DNA of 49,622 bases. Source: an uncultured Clostridia bacterium (GTDB lineage: Bacteria; Bacillota; Clostridia; Christensenellales; UBA1242). The stretch is taken from contig CALVPQ010000011.1 of the NCBI GenBank assembly GCA_944351415.1, positions 1-49,622 of the forward strand, written 5' to 3'. Every line of letters starts with the position of its first letter. Positions within the stretch are counted from its first letter, which is position 1. This document shows positions 23,684 through 32,337 of this stretch, in pieces. The notes under the pieces were generated by a model that saw only the letters and a program-made list of their open reading frames with translations, made no database searches and was not told where the DNA came from. The position numbers and the translations under genes are program-made.

Positions 23684-24048
23684 GCAAATATAATGTGAAA
23701 ATAAAAGAAAAGTATACAAAAATATTAAACCACTGTTATTGATAAAAAATTATAACACTGAATTGATGATAAAGCAGTTAAAATAAAAAACTTTTATCAA
23801 AATCCATTTTTTGATAAAATTTAAAAGAACACTTAAATTAAGGACAAAACTAACTAAAATATAAAATTATTATTAATATACTTATAAAACTTAATTTTAA
23901 AGTTTCTGGTATATTGGTCTATAAATTTAGTTATACCAAATTCGACAAAAAAACACTATAACCATATTTTTTAACATGAATAATTTTGACTATGGACATC
24001 TGAATATGGTATAATCATATCATTAAATTTAATTTCTTAGGAGAAAAA
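23684..24048. other. Divergent intergenic region (365 nt) with dyads
   Basis: It holds the ABC-operon promoter and two inverted repeats. The first is a perfect 11-bp hairpin TTTTATCAAAA/TTTTGATAAAA (23792-23802 with 23809-23819). The second is ACCATATT/AATATGGT (23961-23968 with 24003-24010), whose right arm overlaps the promoter -10 box. No ORF is supported. Confidence 0.6.
23986..24015 (+). promoter_or_regulatory. Promoter of the ABC exporter operon with flanking dyad
   Basis: TTGACT (23986-23991), an 18-nt spacer and TATAAT (24010-24015). The 8-bp dyad ACCATATT/AATATGGT brackets the promoter and ends in the -10 box, as an operator would. Confidence 0.7.
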
Positions 24049-24765
24049 ATGTTAGAAATATATGCCCTTACAAAAAAATTTGGAGATAAAACGGCAGTTG
24101 ACTCGTTATCACTTACTGTGCAAGATGGTCAAATTTGTGCATTTATCGGACATAATGGTGCAGGAAAAACCACAACATTAAAATGTATTGCAGGGATTCT
24201 TTCATTTGAACAAGGAGAAATCCTTATAGATAAAGTGGATATTCAAAAACAGCCTATACAGGCAAAAAAACTTATTGCATATATTCCTGACAATCCTGAA
24301 CTTTATGAACACTTAAAGGGAAACGACTATCTAAACTTTATTGCCGATGTGTTTACACTAACCAAAGACGAGCGTAAAGCAAAAATTGAGGAATATTCAA
24401 AACGTCTTGGAATTTATAACGAGCTAAATTCCCCTATCTCTAGCTATAGCCACGGAATGAAACAAAAATTGGCTCTTGTTTCTGGGCTTATTCATAACCC
24501 AAAAGTTTTACTTCTTGATGAGCCATTTGTTGGGCTTGACCCAATAAGTAGTCATGAATTTAAAAATATTATGCAAGAACTTGCAAATAATGGAGTAACA
24601 ATTTTTTATTCAACACACGTTTTAGATGTTGCAGAAAAGATTTGCTCTCATGTTGCAATCATCAAAGAAGGCAGACTTATAAAATATGGAACTATGCATG
24701 AAATAACAAACGATAATAGCCTTGAAAATATATTCTTGGAGCTGGAAAATGAAAAACATAATTAA
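24049..24765 (+). CDS. ABC transporter ATP-binding protein
   Basis: 238 residues. Walker A GHNGAGKTT (34-42), signature 'SYSHGMKQKLALV' (132-144), Walker B 'VLLLDEP' (153-159), then the D-loop and 'FYSTHVLD' H-loop. This is the CcmA/NatA/EcsA-like subgroup that works with ABC-2-type permeases. RBS AGGAG. The 3' end overlaps the permease gene by 17 nt. The substrate is not deducible. Confidence 0.95.
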   Translation: MLEIYALTKKFGDKTAVDSLSLTVQDGQICAFIGHNGAGKTTTLKCIAGILSFEQGEILIDKVDIQKQPIQAKKLIAYIPDNPELYEHLKGNDYLNFIADVFTLTKDERKAKIEEYSKRLGIYNELNSPISSYSHGMKQKLALVSGLIHNPKVLLLDEPFVGLDPISSHEFKNIMQELANNGVTIFYSTHVLDVAEKICSHVAIIKEGRLIKYGTMHEITNDNSLENIFLELENEKHN

Positions 24766-26338
24766 TCTTACACTAATCTATTTTAAACAATCACTTTCTC
24801 AGCTTTTTAGGTCAAAAAAAAGAACAACCGCTCTTTCAAATACCTTTCTTATAATTGCTATTTTTATAGTGGTTTCTTTTGCCATGGGTTATGCCTACTA
24901 TGGAACAGCTCAACAGTTTGAAGAGAGTGGCCATCTTGAGTATGTGCTTATACTTGGACTTATGTTTGCTGCTTTTGTTGTGCTTATGATGACACTTTAT
25001 GATGCACAAAATCAATACTATAACAATAAAGATTATAATTTGCTTGCAAGTATGCCTATAAAAAAATGGTCTATTGTTTCAGCAAAATATCTTAGCTCTT
25101 ATCTGGTTTCCTTTGTTTATGGCTTTATGATAGCATTTCCTGCATTTGTTGTTTATTTTTTGCTCTGTCCAATAACTGTTGAAGCAATCATCTACACAAT
25201 CCTTGCCATGTTCTTTCTTCCAACATTTACCCAAATTATAAGTGCAGCTCTTGCCTTTGTGATAAGCATTATAACCTTTAAACTTAAAAATAAAAAAATT
25301 GTTAACACTTTCTTAACATTAATTTTAACTGTTGGACTTATTGCCTTTATCTCTGTTGCAAACAGTGGACTTATGCAAGAATTGTTTGCCAGTGGTGTTC
25401 CACTTTGGCTTAAAATATCCTTCTCTCACATTTATTTTTTATTTATGGCAATCACAACAGGCTCGTTTCTTGATTTTTTTATATTTCTTGTAATCACTTC
25501 CGCCTTTGCCATACTAAGTGTTGCAATTATATCTCTTGGCTATAAAAAAATAAATACCGAGCTAAATTCCATAAATAAAAAAAGGCATAATAAAAAGCCA
25601 CTTAATTTTAATCAATCGTCAACTTATCTTTCACTTATTAAGAAAGAAGCCAAGACCTTTTTCTCTAGCACTTCATACCTTATAAACTCAATTATTGGTC
25701 CCATCGTAAATATCATTCTGGCAATAACTATGGGGCTTTGTATGAGAAATATCTCAATAAACACAGAACTTTCTGGCTATCTCTTTCTTATAATATACAT
25801 ATATTTTTCATCAATGAGTTTGGGGATTGGCGTGCCAACTTCAGCATCTATCTCAATAGAAGGAAAGGGGTTTTATAATTTAAAAAGTTTGCCAATTAAA
25901 ATTTCAACAATTTTTAATGCAAAACTATCTTTCAATATATTTTTAACAATGCCCTCTGTTATTGTTGGAAGTGTTATTTTTATTATACTATCCGGCTGTT
26001 CTCTGCCCCTTGCAATGCTGAGCTTATTTATACCCCTTATCTCTTCTGTAACCTTTAGCGCACTTGGGCTTCTTATCAATCTAAGATGGCCAAAACTCGA
26101 TTGGACAAATGAAGCTCAAGCCGTGAAACAAAGTCTTAGTCTTTTTATTTCAATGTTGATTGCAATGTTTGTTTCAGTTTTACCTTTTATTATTTTTATC
26201 TCCCTTGCTGGACAAATTCTCTCAATTATAAGTATTGAAATATACTTAGTGTTATCCCTGGTGTTTATTGTTATCTTATGTGTGTTATTTTACACACTTC
26301 TCTATACTTATGGTAAAAAATTATTTAAAAAAATATAG
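24749..26338 (+). CDS. ABC-2-type exporter permease
   Basis: 529 residues with about 12 hydrophobic segments in two halves, a large membrane component like those paired with single NatA/EcsA-type ATPases. The start at 24749 ('MKNIINLTLIYFKQS') is chosen because GGAG lies 7 bases upstream inside the ATPase gene; the frame itself opens at 24722. The two products would form an exporter of lipid, peptide or antibiotic. No precursor peptide or immunity gene is seen next to it. Confidence 0.88.
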   Translation: MKNIINLTLIYFKQSLSQLFRSKKRTTALSNTFLIIAIFIVVSFAMGYAYYGTAQQFEESGHLEYVLILGLMFAAFVVLMMTLYDAQNQYYNNKDYNLLASMPIKKWSIVSAKYLSSYLVSFVYGFMIAFPAFVVYFLLCPITVEAIIYTILAMFFLPTFTQIISAALAFVISIITFKLKNKKIVNTFLTLILTVGLIAFISVANSGLMQELFASGVPLWLKISFSHIYFLFMAITTGSFLDFFIFLVITSAFAILSVAIISLGYKKINTELNSINKKRHNKKPLNFNQSSTYLSLIKKEAKTFFSSTSYLINSIIGPIVNIILAITMGLCMRNISINTELSGYLFLIIYIYFSSMSLGIGVPTSASISIEGKGFYNLKSLPIKISTIFNAKLSFNIFLTMPSVIVGSVIFIILSGCSLPLAMLSLFIPLISSVTFSALGLLINLRWPKLDWTNEAQAVKQSLSLFISMLIAMFVSVLPFIIFISLAGQILSIISIEIYLVLSLVFIVILCVLFYTLLYTYGKKLFKKI

Positions 26339-26518
26339 AAATAAATTGAAATATTAAATAAAAATAAACAAAAATAAAAAATAATAATAAAATAAAAATT
26401 AAAAATAAATAAATTAAAAATAAATAAAAAAATATTAATATCTAATTTATATAAATATTAAAATTTAACGGCAATAAATAATTTTTATTGATTATTATAA
26501 TAAATAATTTATTTTTTA
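26339..26518. other. Extremely AT-rich intergenic stretch
   Basis: About 180 nt composed almost only of A and T (mostly AAAT/AATA permutations), with a single CGGC near 26470. No promoter pair, ORF or clean dyad is convincing. It separates two convergent genes. Confidence 0.6.
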
Positions 26519-26551
26519 TAAAAAAATGCTCTTAATTTTGAGCATTTTTTT
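26519..26551. terminator. Bidirectional terminator between the ABC permease and gltX
   Basis: A perfect stem A7-ATGCTC/GAGCAT-T7 with an 8-nt loop (left arm to 26531, right arm from 26540). It overlaps the gltX stop codon. Confidence 0.88.
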
Positions 26552-28196
26552 AATAATTTATTAATTTATTTAGTCTATTTTTAACTTCATCTTCTCCGAG
26601 AATTAGCATAATTGTATAAAGAGTTGGTGAATTTTTTCTGCCAGTGATTGCAACTCTTATAAACTCACAAGCCTTTGCAACATTTCCTTTATATGCATCA
26701 GGGTTTTGTTTATATGCTTTATTATCTGTTGCATAACCAAGCTTATCCGCAAGTTTTTTTACTTGTTCAAACCACTCTTCATTACTTGATGGCATAGCAA
26801 AAGACTTCACATATTCTGTTAAAAATTCCTTTGCTTTTTCAGCGTCATTCTCTTCAAGCTCATATTCTTTTGGAGCATTAAAAATATAAGAAAAATATTC
26901 TTTCATCATAGCATAGTTATAAATGTCTTTACGCGGTTTTGTTGCCCCATCTCTATCCATCGCACAGAGTTTTATATATTTTTCACTATTCCCTTCAAGC
27001 TCTGTTGCAAGGACTTTATCATATTCCTTTGCCCATGTAAGCCAATTTGAATATAACTTTTCTCCACTTATCCTTGCAATTAAATTTTTAGATATATCAT
27101 TTAATTTAACAAGGTCAAAAATAGGTGCAACAGCAGTTATATCATTAATACCAAACTTAAAATCTTGCCAAGGAAGTTCTGGATTATTCTTTCTCCAAAT
27201 TTCAAAGCCTGAATTTATCATATTTAAGAGATATTCAAGCACACTTTCTATAGGATAACCCTGTTCAAAGTAATACATCATATTTGCTTCAGGGTCATAG
27301 CGTTTTGAAATCTTACGACGATTGCCTGTTTTTTCATCAATCTTACAAATAAGTGGATTATGACAATAATTTATAGGTGTAAAACCAAGTGCTTCAAATA
27401 ACTCCAGATGTGCAGGAGTTGAAGAAATATACTCCTCTCCTCTAACGGCAACAGTCGTGCCCATAAGGGTATCGTCAATGGCATGAGCAAAGGCATAAGG
27501 TGGCACTCCGTCGCTCTTTACAATAACAAAATCTTTAGCATTTGCCTTTGCCTCAAGTTCGCCCTTTATAAGGTCGTTAAACTTAATTCGCTCTTTTCCT
27601 GTGTTTTTTGTTTTTAATCTTATAGCAAAACTATCTCCATTAAGTATATGTTGCTTAACTTCTTCATAGCTCAAATCTCGACAAGCATCATATTCTTTTT
27701 CATCATCTTCTTCAAATTTATTCTCACGAAGTTTCAAAACATCTTCTTTCCCTTCAGTTTTTTTGCAAAAACATGGAAAAGCTTTACCTTCGCTTACAAG
27801 TTTTTTTGCAAAAGCCTGATAAATATCAACTCTTTGGCTCTGCACATAAGGACCATAATCGCCAATATCTTCCCCATCAAGGGTTTGATATTCATTAAAT
27901 TTAAGTCCAAACCTTTCAAGCACTTCATAAATGACTGCCTTAGCTTGCCTAACTTTACGCTTTTCATCAGTGTCTTCAATTCTTAAAAATAGTATTCCGT
28001 CAGTATTTTTAGCAAGATTGTAGCTTATAAAGGCTTGAAAAAAATTCCCAATATGCATAAATCCTGTTGGGCTTGGAGCAAATCTTGTTACAATTTGCCC
28101 TTCCTTCAGATTTCTCTTTGGGTATTTTTTTAGTATTTCTTCAACTGAAAGTTTTACATTAGGATATAATAGTTCGGCAATTTCTTTATAATCCAT
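26550..28196 (-). CDS. gltX: Glutamate--tRNA ligase
   Basis: 548 residues. Class I synthetase motifs: 'PSPTGFMHIGN' (HIGN at 48-51) and 'KISKR' (295-299). The N-terminal extension of ~33 residues before the Rossmann fold ('ELLYPNV...YPKRNL') marks a subgroup found in some Clostridia. It charges tRNA-Glu, and possibly tRNA-Gln if non-discriminating, which would need GatCAB; neither glnS nor gatCAB is in the window. RBS AGGAG. Confidence 0.95.
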   Translation of the reverse strand: MDYKEIAELLYPNVKLSVEEILKKYPKRNLKEGQIVTRFAPSPTGFMHIGNFFQAFISYNLAKNTDGILFLRIEDTDEKRKVRQAKAVIYEVLERFGLKFNEYQTLDGEDIGDYGPYVQSQRVDIYQAFAKKLVSEGKAFPCFCKKTEGKEDVLKLRENKFEEDDEKEYDACRDLSYEEVKQHILNGDSFAIRLKTKNTGKERIKFNDLIKGELEAKANAKDFVIVKSDGVPPYAFAHAIDDTLMGTTVAVRGEEYISSTPAHLELFEALGFTPINYCHNPLICKIDEKTGNRRKISKRYDPEANMMYYFEQGYPIESVLEYLLNMINSGFEIWRKNNPELPWQDFKFGINDITAVAPIFDLVKLNDISKNLIARISGEKLYSNWLTWAKEYDKVLATELEGNSEKYIKLCAMDRDGATKPRKDIYNYAMMKEYFSYIFNAPKEYELEENDAEKAKEFLTEYVKSFAMPSSNEEWFEQVKKLADKLGYATDNKAYKQNPDAYKGNVAKACEFIRVAITGRKNSPTLYTIMLILGEDEVKNRLNKLINY

Positions 28197-28281
28197 AAAT
28201 TTTCTCCTATTATTTATATAAATTTATACCTTTTATCTATTTTAAAATAGTCCCTTTTTAAATTAGGTCTTAAGTTTGGAA

Positions 28282-28327
28282 AACGCCTAAATGTGGCTCT
28301 TAAAATTGTTTTGTCACTTTAGGCGTT
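28282..28327 (-). terminator. Probable terminator of the dnaB operon
   Basis: AACGCCTAAA/TTTAGGCGTT (10 bp, 28282-28291 with 28318-28327), extendable by GTG/CAC across a bulge, with a long AT-rich loop. Only T4 follows on the minus strand, so it is weaker than the others. Confidence 0.6.
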
Positions 28328-28367
28328 CTTAAATAAAATAAATTTTTAACCAAAAATATAAATTGAT

Positions 28368-29381
28368 TTATTCATATATCTCCACTTCAATGTATGTGTG
28401 ATACTTTTCTAAATAGCTATCTGAGTTACTAAAATACTTCTGAAGTTGAGTATAATAAGTTTCAGCATTCACATCATCTTGCATATAATCTTCTATTGAA
28501 CCTGTATATAACTCTACATAATCATATAGAGAGAAATTTTCAAGTGCTTTGTTTGTAAATTCTCTTTCACCAGCAAGCAAATTTGTAAGTTCAATAACGT
28601 CACCCATAACTTCAGGAGAAACAGACATCATAATATTCTTTGTGCTTGTGCTTGCATAGTATGATAGCTCGGCAACTGCACCATCATAAAGCTCGTTTCC
28701 TATAAATTCTTGACCTTCTCCACTTTCAAGAAGCAAATTGCGAATATCATCAAAGATATATAAAATTTGTGTATCCATATAAAATTCAATTTGCTCGCTA
28801 GTTTGACTATCACTGCCAAGTCCATCACAAATGTTTGCTTGGTCAATAAGAAAATCACTTAACTCAATGGCTGTATCATATACACTATTAATAAAAACTC
28901 TAGCCTTATCTTTATAATTTGCAAAAAAACCATTATAAATATCTAAATTTACATTTGAAACTGCATTTAGAACGTTTTTAGACTCCATCTTAACTTCTTC
29001 AAAACTTTCATTTAATCTGGAAAGAGAATTATTAAGTGCTTCAAAATTATAATTACCCTCATCTAATGTATTGAGAAGAACATAATATTCTTGAATATAA
29101 TTCATTCCATAAGCATTAAGAAGAATATAGTTTGCATCACCTTCTATTTGGTTGCCGTAGCTATTTTTATATGTGAAGTTATCAAAGTAAAATTCTGTCC
29201 AAATATTTCCAATCGTAGTTCCTTCTTTAAAAAGTGTTTCATCTTCAAGATAGGTATTAATAGCAGTTGTAAAGCCTTCGTAAGAGTTAACTTTATTGCC
29301 ATTATCTCCACAAGCGGCTAAAGTTAAACTTGAACCGATAACAAAACATGCCATCAATGATAATAAAAATTTTTTCTTCAT
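28368..29381 (-). CDS. Lipoprotein, unknown function
   Basis: 337 residues. A signal peptide ends in the lipobox 'LAAC', with Cys24 as the acylation site. The mature part is acidic and predicted helical, without repeats or catalytic motifs I recognise. It starts 2 nt after the stop of the membrane-anchored protein encoded upstream, so the two are co-translated and probably partner at the outer face of the membrane. RBS GAGGT. Confidence 0.8.
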   Translation of the reverse strand: MKKKFLLSLMACFVIGSSLTLAACGDNGNKVNSYEGFTTAINTYLEDETLFKEGTTIGNIWTEFYFDNFTYKNSYGNQIEGDANYILLNAYGMNYIQEYYVLLNTLDEGNYNFEALNNSLSRLNESFEEVKMESKNVLNAVSNVNLDIYNGFFANYKDKARVFINSVYDTAIELSDFLIDQANICDGLGSDSQTSEQIEFYMDTQILYIFDDIRNLLLESGEGQEFIGNELYDGAVAELSYYASTSTKNIMMSVSPEVMGDVIELTNLLAGEREFTNKALENFSLYDYVELYTGSIEDYMQDDVNAETYYTQLQKYFSNSDSYLEKYHTYIEVEIYE

Positions 29382-29383
29382 AT

Positions 29384-30352
29384 TTACCTCGCACTTATAA
29401 AATCTTTAACAGCATCATATACCCCATCGGCATCTTCTTGCTGGAAGGTTAAAGTTATTTCACCATTAGAGTTAATACTCTCAATCAAAGAAATAAAATT
29501 TTCTTGATTATAAAGTTCAAAAAATGAATTTATTTCTTGATATGATGTTTTCAAACTATCAGTAAAATTATACTCCACAATATTGCCATCATCAACTATA
29601 TAAGCCTCAACAAAATCATTTAATAAAGTGATTTTGCCGTGTGTTATATAATTATAATCTCTGCTTGTTGTGTTCTTTTCATCAGTTTCAACAATATCTT
29701 TAAAATCAGCTGTGATAACAGTTAAATAATCATCAACGGTATTAAGTATGATAGTAGATGCAAGATTGTTTGCAAGGTTCACTTCAAAACACCCTTGATA
29801 ACAATTGTTAAGTGCATCAATAACACTGGTCATGCCAGAAAGATAGTCGGTAAAAGTTACTCGAAAGTCTATCCATAGATTACGTAGGTGGGAATCGGCA
29901 TTATTTGAAAGGCCTAAAATTTCTTCCATATATGAATTAAGTGATTGTTGATATTCCATAGCATCTTCTAGGTTATTTTTTATTGTTTTATAATTATCAC
30001 TTAAAATATCATTATCAGTTGCTAGTGCCAAAAATTCATCATAATAATCTAAAATATCATTTATTCCATCACACAAAACTCTGATGTCATCAATCTCTGT
30101 TATATAATAATCTAATGTGCTAGCCGCAATTTTTTCTTCAACTTGGCTATATTCTCTTTGTTCAGATGGGCTTTCTAGAAATGATGATTGGCTAAATTGT
30201 TTCAGTCTTTCAACAGCACTATAAGTGTTTGCAGGAATGCATAACACTATCACAACAGCAATAATTGCTATAAGAACCAAAATAGCAACTATAGAAAGTA
30301 ACTTTTTAGAGCTACTTGCCTTATAGTCTTTGTTTGTCTTTGCTTTTGCCAT
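29384..30352 (-). CDS. Single-pass membrane protein with large extracellular helical domain
   Basis: 322 residues: a basic cytoplasmic N-terminus, one transmembrane helix (about 17-40), then ~280 extracellular residues rich in Asp, Asn and Tyr and predicted mostly helical. The composition is very like the following lipoprotein. It lies 76 nt behind dnaB with its own AAGGAG and no visible promoter, so it is likely in the dnaB transcript. I do not recognise a family. Confidence 0.78.
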   Translation of the reverse strand: MAKAKTNKDYKASSSKKLLSIVAILVLIAIIAVVIVLCIPANTYSAVERLKQFSQSSFLESPSEQREYSQVEEKIAASTLDYYITEIDDIRVLCDGINDILDYYDEFLALATDNDILSDNYKTIKNNLEDAMEYQQSLNSYMEEILGLSNNADSHLRNLWIDFRVTFTDYLSGMTSVIDALNNCYQGCFEVNLANNLASTIILNTVDDYLTVITADFKDIVETDEKNTTSRDYNYITHGKITLLNDFVEAYIVDDGNIVEYNFTDSLKTSYQEINSFFELYNQENFISLIESINSNGEITLTFQQEDADGVYDAVKDFISAR

Positions 30353-30428
30353 AAGTTTCTCCTTTTATAAATCTTCTTTTTAAAATTATTTTTATAAAAC
30401 CTTATTGTGTTTTTTTAATTTTATCTTT

Positions 30429-31859
30429 CTAGTCGTCAAAAACATCAACATCAACATTTCCAAGTGGGGTTTCTTCAATTTTATTATAGTCCACTGGTTG
30501 TGTTTTTGGTGAAATAAATTTTTCCCCCAAGTTGACAAATGTTGTATACTCGCCTATCCAACGTAGTTTAACTGTTCCTGTTCTTCCATTTCTATGTTTA
30601 GCAATGATAAGTTCAACCGTTCCAGGTTCATCTTCCTGCGGAACATCGTTATATTTTTCAGGATTATATAGAAATAGAACAATATCAGCATCTTGCTCAA
30701 TAGCTCCAGAGTCACGAAGGTCAGCAAGCATAGGTCTATGCCCATTTTCAGTTCGACTTTCAACACTACGCGACAGCTGTGAAAGAACAATAAAGGGAAT
30801 ATTTAATTCTTTTGCTGCAAGTTTTAAATTTCTTGAAATTGCTGCTACTTCATTTTGTCTGCTATCACCTTTTTTATTTATGTCGTTTGACATAAGTTGA
30901 ATATAGTCAATCATCACAAGGTCAAGCCCCTGTTTAGTTTTAAGTCTACGGCACTTAGTTAAAATATCCGTTGGTGAAGATGGCGACTCGTCTATGTATA
31001 TATTGCTTTGTTCAAGTTTTTTTGTTGCCGCCCATACACGCTTCCATTCTTCTTCACTCATGCTTCCATTAAGCGCTTTTGCCATACTGACTTTTGCAAG
31101 CGAGCAAATAGCCCTCTGCATAATCTGTTCAGGACTCATTTCAAGCGAGAAAACCGCGCAAGTTTTTCCACTTTCAACCGCAGCATTCACAATTATATTC
31201 ATAGAAAATGAAGTTTTACCAACACCAGGTCTAGCAGCAAGTAAGATAAGGTCGCTATTTTGCAATCCGTTTGTAATTTGGTCGAACTCTTTAAAACCTG
31301 TTGGAATGCCTTTAAGAGAGCTTGGGTCTTTTGCAATAGCATCAAACTTATCAAGCACTTTTTTTATAGCTCCGTTTGGCTTGCCAACGTGTTCTAGTGT
31401 AGACCTGCCTTCTCTTTCAGAAATATCAAAGATTTCTTTTTCAGCAAATTGTAAGCTTTTATCTTTATTTTCATTTTCATAGGCATCTTCAATTATTTGT
31501 TGCCCTGCTGAGATAAGTTTTCTCCTTATTGAATCTGACTTAACAATATCAAGGTAATATTGAAAGTTAGCTGCAGATGGCACAACATTTGTAAGTGAAG
31601 TGATATATTCAAGTCCACCAACTTTATCAAGCAACTTATCTCTGTCAAGTTGGTCTGAAAGTGTTACAAAGTCTATTGGCACAGACCTTTGATAAATTTT
31701 CAGCATAGAACTATAGATACTCCTATGTGACTCTGTGTAGAAATCATCTTCTTTAACCATGCCAAGAATATCGCCCTGAGACTGTGAATCAATCAAAATA
31801 CAGCCGAGCAATGCTTGTTCTGCTTCAATATTGTGTGGCATAATTTTATAATCGGCCAT
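30429..31859 (-). CDS. dnaB: Replicative DNA helicase DnaB
   Basis: 476 residues. The N-terminal helical domain ('PHNIEAEQALLGCILID') contacts primase. The RecA-like motor has Walker A 'ARPGVGKTS' (209-217), 'FSLEMSPEQIMQR', 'LDLVMIDYIQLM' and the arginine-finger region 'LRDSGAIEQDADIV'. It unwinds DNA at the fork. RBS GGAGGAA. It is 29 nt downstream of a small membrane protein gene and upstream of two envelope proteins, rather than next to rplI as in many Bacillota. Confidence 0.97.
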   Translation of the reverse strand: MADYKIMPHNIEAEQALLGCILIDSQSQGDILGMVKEDDFYTESHRSIYSSMLKIYQRSVPIDFVTLSDQLDRDKLLDKVGGLEYITSLTNVVPSAANFQYYLDIVKSDSIRRKLISAGQQIIEDAYENENKDKSLQFAEKEIFDISEREGRSTLEHVGKPNGAIKKVLDKFDAIAKDPSSLKGIPTGFKEFDQITNGLQNSDLILLAARPGVGKTSFSMNIIVNAAVESGKTCAVFSLEMSPEQIMQRAICSLAKVSMAKALNGSMSEEEWKRVWAATKKLEQSNIYIDESPSSPTDILTKCRRLKTKQGLDLVMIDYIQLMSNDINKKGDSRQNEVAAISRNLKLAAKELNIPFIVLSQLSRSVESRTENGHRPMLADLRDSGAIEQDADIVLFLYNPEKYNDVPQEDEPGTVELIIAKHRNGRTGTVKLRWIGEYTTFVNLGEKFISPKTQPVDYNKIEETPLGNVDVDVFDD

Positions 31860-31888
31860 ATTTCCTCCATAAATAAAATTTTAGCTAA

Positions 31889-32155
31889 CTAATCTTTAGT
31901 AAAAGGGTCTTTCTTTCCACTATTTTCAAGACGTTCTTTTTTCTTTTTATCAATTTTAGCACAAATAAGTAAAAAGAGCAAGTATAAAACTGTAGTAATA
32001 CATATAATGATAAAACCCACAAGCACTCCACTCATATTTGTGTATTTAAAAAAAAGAAAGCCGATAAAAACATCAAAAAGAAAGACAATTAGTAAAAATA
32101 TGCCCAATCGTTTTAACGTCTTTTTTAAATTTCTGCTTTCTTTTGGCATTAACAT
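31889..32155 (-). CDS. Small two-helix membrane protein
   Basis: 88 residues with a basic N-terminus, two transmembrane helices (about 15-35 and 42-66) and a Lys-rich C-terminal tail. GGAG eight bases before the Met at 32155 supports that start over the Met two codons later. It is the likely first gene of the dnaB operon. Function unknown. Confidence 0.72.
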   Translation of the reverse strand: MLMPKESRNLKKTLKRLGIFLLIVFLFDVFIGFLFFKYTNMSGVLVGFIIICITTVLYLLFLLICAKIDKKKKERLENSGKKDPFTKD

Positions 32156-32337
32156 AAATCTTTCTCCAGAATTATTTTAGCACATATTTTGAAAAATAAC
32201 TAGACTTTGTGGCAATTTTAATTTTTTCATTAAAATTTCACTGCTAATAAGTTTTTTGTGCTATGCGATTACCTATAGGGTATGGCAAAAAATTACAGTG
32301 CAATCTTAGCTTAAACATTATAAAAATATAAGGTTTT
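32156..32337 (-). other. Structured intergenic region downstream of typA
   Basis: Two adjacent folds are visible. One is CACTG/CAGTG (around 32239-32299) continued inward by a T6G/CA6 helix with bulges. The other is a perfect 9-bp hairpin AATTTTAAT/ATTAAAATT (32215-32238). They may end the typA transcript, or be a degenerate relative of the cloverleaf elements; the outer stem is not convincing. Confidence 0.35.

Noticed and set aside
28368..30352. The two extracellular proteins as an ABC substrate-binding pair
   Set aside because: No periplasmic-binding fold pattern and no permease or ATPase nearby; helical composition argues against it.
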